Of a stretch of DNA of 18,213 bases, positions 15,155 through 18,213 are shown piece after piece (within the stretch, counting starts at the first letter, position 1; each line of letters begins with the position of its first letter). The position numbers and the translations under genes were made by a program. The notes below the pieces were generated by a model. It had not been told where the DNA came from. It made no database searches and worked only from the letters and a program-made list of their open reading frames with translations. The DNA is from Verrucomicrobiota bacterium (GTDB lineage Bacteria; Verrucomicrobiota; Verrucomicrobiia; Limisphaerales; J093), in contig JARYMD010000033.1 in assembly GCA_029907285.1 (NCBI GenBank), positions 1 to 18,213 of the forward strand, written 5' to 3'.

Positions 15155-15449
15155 CTGAAAACCGCCGGTCATCACTCGCGCACCTCAGAATGCTCTCACC
15201 TAACCCGGCAAACCGGACACCTCAGAATCGTCCCCGCCCTGAAGCGGCGGAGTCCGTGAATGCCAGTCAGGACAAATAGTCAGCCCTCAGTGCTCCGTCG
15301 TCGGTCGTCCATCGGCGAATTTAACAGTAGTTTCCGGGATGTTCGCACTGATCAACCTCGACCCCATCTTTCTGCCACCCATTTTTCTGCCAGAAGTATT
15401 TCTGCCCCAAATTTTTCTGCGGTGATATGACTGCGGGACCGCGAATTGC
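15155..15449. other. Convergent intergenic region with tandem repeats
   Basis: These 295 bp lie between two converging genes, both response regulators. They contain the 15-bp tandem repeat at 15365-15424. A short GC-rich inverted stretch near 15233-15250 (cgccctgaagcggcgg) is too weak to call a terminator. No gene is seen. Confidence 0.55.
15365..15424. repeat. 15-bp tandem repeat, four units
   Basis: Four consecutive 15-bp units share the core tttctgcc (tttctgcg in the last): 15365-15379, 15380-15394, 15395-15409 and 15410-15424. On the minus strand each reads roughly ggcagaaa plus seven variable bases. The array sits just after the stop of the REC/Lar-like gene (minus strand), in a converging intergenic region. 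Confidence 0.75.
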
Positions 15450-16127
15450 CTACGCCCGCCGATTCCAGCGTCTCCTGATTTCAGCTTCAGCCGCTGCAGC
15501 AGAAGCAAATTCTTCGTCCCTGTCAGTTGAAATCATCGCCCCACACCGCGGACACACAACCCTTGCGTAATGCCGCGCGCGCCCGCGGAGATCAATATTG
15601 GTGCCTTTGTCGGACCGCGGGTGCGAGCCGCAAAACGGACAGGGAAGCATATCCCCAAGCGCGAAATCCAGGTCTTCATGCGCCAATTGCGGGCGCACAA
15701 GTTTTACAAGCCCCGAAGTCAGACGGCCCACAAGCCGCAACTGCGACTTGCGTGACTCGGTCTGTTTCAGCGCGTCTGCCACCAACGACAGCACAGCTTT
15801 CTTGTCAAATGGCTTTGTGAGAAAGCCAAGCGCGCCTCCTCCGATTGCCTGCTTCCGCAACTCTTCATCATCCCGCGCAGTAATGAAGATTATCGGTACT
15901 TCACGGTTTTCGTTGCGCAGATGCTGCTGAAGTTGCAAACCGTCCATTTCCGGCATTTGCAGGTCCAAAATCAACACCGACGGGTCGCGGTCTCCAAATG
16001 CTTTTAAGAACTCGCCTGCGCTGGTAAACACCCGGACCTCCGCCGGGAGCGACCGCAGAATCCGCCGCAGAGCTCTCCCCACCGACTCGTTGTCGTCAAC
16101 AATTGCAATGACCTTGGCAGGAGTCAT
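15450..16127 (-). CDS. Response regulator with C-terminal Lar-like zinc-ribbon domain
   Basis: This 225-aa protein begins with a complete receiver domain (about 1-122) of the FixJ/NtrC type: Asp11-Asp12 in AIVDDNESVGRALRR, phosphoacceptor Asp55 in LILDLQMPEMDGL, Thr83 in IFITARDDEE and Lys105 in LTKPFD. After a basic linker comes a domain (about 160-225) with two cysteine pairs, Cys163/Cys166 in LPCPFCGSHP and Cys192/Cys195 in VVCPRCGAMIS, ending in an Ala-rich helix and WNRRA. That combination (CPFCG, CxxCGA, then a helix ending WNRR) is the pattern of the Lar/restriction-alleviation family. No DNA-binding helix-turn-helix is present. The start at 16127 overlaps the stop of the upstream kinase gene by 4 bp (ATGA), so the two are translationally coupled and probably partners. 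What the zinc ribbon binds is unknown. Confidence 0.88.
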   Translation of the reverse strand: MTPAKVIAIVDDNESVGRALRRILRSLPAEVRVFTSAGEFLKAFGDRDPSVLILDLQMPEMDGLQLQQHLRNENREVPIIFITARDDEELRKQAIGGGALGFLTKPFDKKAVLSLVADALKQTESRKSQLRLVGRLTSGLVKLVRPQLAHEDLDFALGDMLPCPFCGSHPRSDKGTNIDLRGRARHYARVVCPRCGAMISTDRDEEFASAAAAEAEIRRRWNRRA

Positions 16128-18213
16128 CTGTACCGAGCATGCACAGGCAGCGTCATGTCGAAAGTGGCGCCGCGATCGCGGTTGTTCACAGCCCAAATGC
16201 GCCCGCCATGGGCTTGGACTATGGACCGGCAGATGGCAAGCCCCATTCCCATCCCGTCGGGTTTCGTGGAGTAAAATGATTGGAAAATGCTCTCAGATTT
16301 CCCGGCCGGCAACCCAACACCAGTGTCAGAAACTGAAACCTGAATCTCATCGGCTCTGGCCATTCCAATCCGAATCGTGAGCTTCCGCTCGCTCAAAGGC
16401 GTGTCTTTCATGGCGTCGAGCCCATTAACCATGAGGTTCATCAACACTTGCTGAAGCTGGACGCGGTCACCACTAACTTCCGGCAGATCGGGAGCAGAAT
16501 CAATCTGAATTGACACTCCATTCATAGCGGCTCGTTCCCTGATCAAAGGAACTACTTCGTCCAGCAGTTTCCTGATATCCAAAGGCTGTTTGGCGCTCGA
16601 GCCCTTGGCCAGCAGCGCTCGCATTCTTGTTATGACCTCTGCGGCACGATTGATGTCCGCTATCATGTCCCCAAGTATGTCCCGCAACTCGCCCACATCG
16701 AGCACCCCCAGCCCAAGAAGATCAATGGCAGCCTCGGCATTTGTCTTGAGCGCTGAAAGTGGCTGGCGCAGTTCGTGGGCAATGGCCGCAGCCAGTTCAC
16801 CCATCAAGCTCACTCGCCCGTACCGGTACAGGTCATGGTGCAATCTCTGAACCTCAAGTTCAGCCTGCTTCCGCTTGGTTATGTCCACATGCGTTACAAC
16901 CGCACCCCCTTCCAAACGCTTGAGAGGCGTCACAAACAGCGCTGACCACTGGTCAGAATCACCCCCATGCCCGTGGTACTCGAGAGAAAATTCCTTCTGT
17001 TCGCCTCTCAGAACCGCGCCAATCCCAGACAGGGCGGCTTCCGCTGAAGTGTCACCAGTCTCAGCAGCACGTCGGCATACCTCAAGGTAGTTGGCTCCGA
17101 CACCAGCCTTCTTCAACTCCAAACCGCTGCTTTCAACAGCGCGTTGCCACGATTCATTCACGGCAACAATAGTGCCGCCTCGATCAAGCACCGCCATCCG
17201 CCCGGGCAAGGAATTGAACACCGCATCAATAAACGCTCTGTTTGCCCTCAGTTCGAGTTCTACCCGCTCGCGCTCGACAATCTCCTGCTCGAGCTTCGTA
17301 TTGGACAAGAGCAAATCGCGCGTCCGCTCTTTAACGCGTTCCTCCAGTTCGTCATAGGCGCGGCGCAGCGCCTGCTCCGATCGCAGTCGCTCAGAAATGT
17401 CGCGCGCAACCAGTTGAATCATCGGCTGCCCGTCCAGCTTGATCATCGCCACGCTGATCTCCACCGGAACGCAAGTCCCATCCAGCCTGACCACCGCGCT
17501 GGTGGTCGGCGACGGCCTGGCATTCTCTCCGTTGCCTTCTCTCGAATTCTTCTCGAGCGCAATGTTGACCGACGCAACAAGATGATCGTCCAGCCTTCTG
17601 CCAATCAGGTCCGAGGGTGATTCTGCCCCCATCAGCTTGAGCCCGGCTGGATTCGAAAACACAAACTCCTCCCCGGACAACACGTAAATCGCGTCCGGAG
17701 AAAGCTGCACGAGGCTTCGAAACCGCTCTTCAGATTCGCGCAGTGCCGCCTGCGTGCGCTGATGAATTCGCTGTTCCTGCGCCTCCCTTGCCGCCCGAAG
17801 AACAGCCGACGGCAGCCGCTTCAGATTCGACTTCAGAATGTAGTCAAACGCGCCGTTTTTCAGAGTATCAACCGCAATTTCTTCCCCCATCCGCCCGGAA
17901 ACCACAATGACCGGGATGTCCGGTCTCTTCTCGTGAATGGCTGCAATCGCCGCCACACCGTCGTACCCGGGAATGCAGTAGTCAACAACCGCCACATCCG
18001 GCCCAAAAGAATCCAGCGCCGCAACCAGTTCATGCTCGGTTGCCACATGCCGCCCTTCAAAATGAACACCCCCTTTTTCAAGTTCATGCCACATCAGCTC
18101 GGCATCCACTTCGGAATCGTCCAAAAGCAGAATCCGAAGCGGCCCAACCCGAGCGGGCTCTGCGACAACAGACTCTCCGGGAATTGAAACGCAAGATTGG
18201 CATCGGCCGCCTG
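16124..18213 (-). CDS. REC-PAS-PAS sensor histidine kinase, 5' end outside the window
   Basis: At least 695 residues are encoded; the frame runs off the right edge. The first possible start inside the window, TTG at 18124, falls in the first strand of the receiver domain (RILLLDDSEVDAEL), so the true start is further upstream. Numbering from that TTG: receiver domain to about 115 with Asp48 in AVVDYCIPGYDG; PAS 1 about 130-245; a coiled coil about 245-295 (YDELEERVKERTRDLLLSN); PAS 2 about 296-420; HisKA with His450 in AAAIAHELRQPLSALK; HATPase with N-box Asn567 in LMNLMVNGLDAM, SDTGVGLP at 599-606 and GMGMGLAICRSIV. All catalytic motifs look intact. There is no membrane segment, so it is cytosolic. 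The FixL-like kinase core and the ATGA overlap with the downstream regulator gene indicate a kinase/regulator pair. Confidence 0.92.
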   Translation of the reverse strand, partial: GGRCQSCVSIPGESVVAEPARVGPLRILLLDDSEVDAELMWHELEKGGVHFEGRHVATEHELVAALDSFGPDVAVVDYCIPGYDGVAAIAAIHEKRPDIPVIVVSGRMGEEIAVDTLKNGAFDYILKSNLKRLPSAVLRAAREAQEQRIHQRTQAALRESEERFRSLVQLSPDAIYVLSGEEFVFSNPAGLKLMGAESPSDLIGRRLDDHLVASVNIALEKNSREGNGENARPSPTTSAVVRLDGTCVPVEISVAMIKLDGQPMIQLVARDISERLRSEQALRRAYDELEERVKERTRDLLLSNTKLEQEIVERERVELELRANRAFIDAVFNSLPGRMAVLDRGGTIVAVNESWQRAVESSGLELKKAGVGANYLEVCRRAAETGDTSAEAALSGIGAVLRGEQKEFSLEYHGHGGDSDQWSALFVTPLKRLEGGAVVTHVDITKRKQAELEVQRLHHDLYRYGRVSLMGELAAAIAHELRQPLSALKTNAEAAIDLLGLGVLDVGELRDILGDMIADINRAAEVITRMRALLAKGSSAKQPLDIRKLLDEVVPLIRERAAMNGVSIQIDSAPDLPEVSGDRVQLQQVLMNLMVNGLDAMKDTPLSERKLTIRIGMARADEIQVSVSDTGVGLPAGKSESIFQSFYSTKPDGMGMGLAICRSIVQAHGGRIWAVNNRDRGATFDMTLPVHARYR

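Noticed and set aside
15233..15250. GC-rich inverted stretch after the NarL-type regulator gene, considered as terminator
   Set aside because: The stem is very short and is not followed by a T-run, so it does not support a rho-independent terminator call.
15287..15508. Short minus-strand ORF coding GRKMGGRKMG-like repeats
   Set aside because: The peptide is only a read-out of the 15-bp tandem DNA repeat and overlaps the end of the REC/Lar-like gene.
1..18213. CRISPR arrays, tRNA or rRNA genes, IS elements
   Set aside because: No regularly spaced direct repeats with unique spacers, cloverleaf-like sequences, rRNA stretches or transposase motifs were seen by eye on either strand.

Overview
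The window is bacterial chromosome with moderately high GC and long, mostly well-separated genes on both strands. The gene set (SGLT-type sodium/sugar symporter with AraB/AraD, REC-PAS-PAS hybrid kinases, a secreted beta-propeller/alpha-helical protein, a class I/II HDAC-like amidohydrolase, and palindromic and tandem intergenic repeats) fits Verrucomicrobiota, perhaps a Pedosphaera-like lineage. This assignment is inference from gene style; there is no rRNA or other marker in the window. No tRNA, rRNA, CRISPR array, insertion sequence or phage gene was seen.

Layout. (1) 1-2004, + strand: the 3' part of ilvD (dihydroxy-acid dehydratase), carrying a large in-frame insert that resembles a SnoaL/NTF2-like domain, then a stand-alone Lrp/AsnC regulator. 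(2) 2005-2471: intergenic DNA with a long imperfect hairpin repeat, a possible 44-aa ORF and a 46-bp dispersed repeat. (3) 2472-7074: a secreted propeller plus alpha-helical protein (- strand), divergent from a + strand pair made of an HDAC-family deacetylase and a membrane-anchored SGNH hydrolase. (4) 7075-8126: a second copy of the hairpin repeat, a DUF4160-type protein and a tiny, very hydrophobic membrane protein. (5) 8127-12774, - strand: an L-arabinose/L-ribulose catabolic cluster, araB then araD then an SGLT-type symporter, with an unannotated ORF possibly bridging araB and araD; araA is not in the window. (6) 13200-13469: an 89-aa conserved-looking hypothetical protein with a very strong ribosome binding site. 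(7) 13794-15154, + strand: a short cytosolic HisKA_3-type kinase whose ATP-binding domain looks degenerate, followed by an intact NarL/LuxR-type response regulator. (8) 15365-15424: four 15-bp tandem repeat units. (9) 15450 to the window end, - strand: a REC-PAS-PAS-HisKA-HATPase kinase (5' end outside the window) translationally coupled by an ATGA overlap to a response regulator whose output domain is not a DNA-binding helix-turn-helix but a Lar-like (restriction-alleviation family) zinc ribbon.

How the genes may work together. ilvD and the Lrp/AsnC gene suggest branched-chain amino-acid synthesis with a neighbouring amino-acid-responsive regulator. The ara cluster takes up a sugar with sodium and feeds it as L-ribulose to D-xylulose 5-phosphate. 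Two unrelated two-component systems close the window. The most unusual items are the REC/Lar-like fusion, the ilvD domain insertion, the degenerate kinase and the repeat families.
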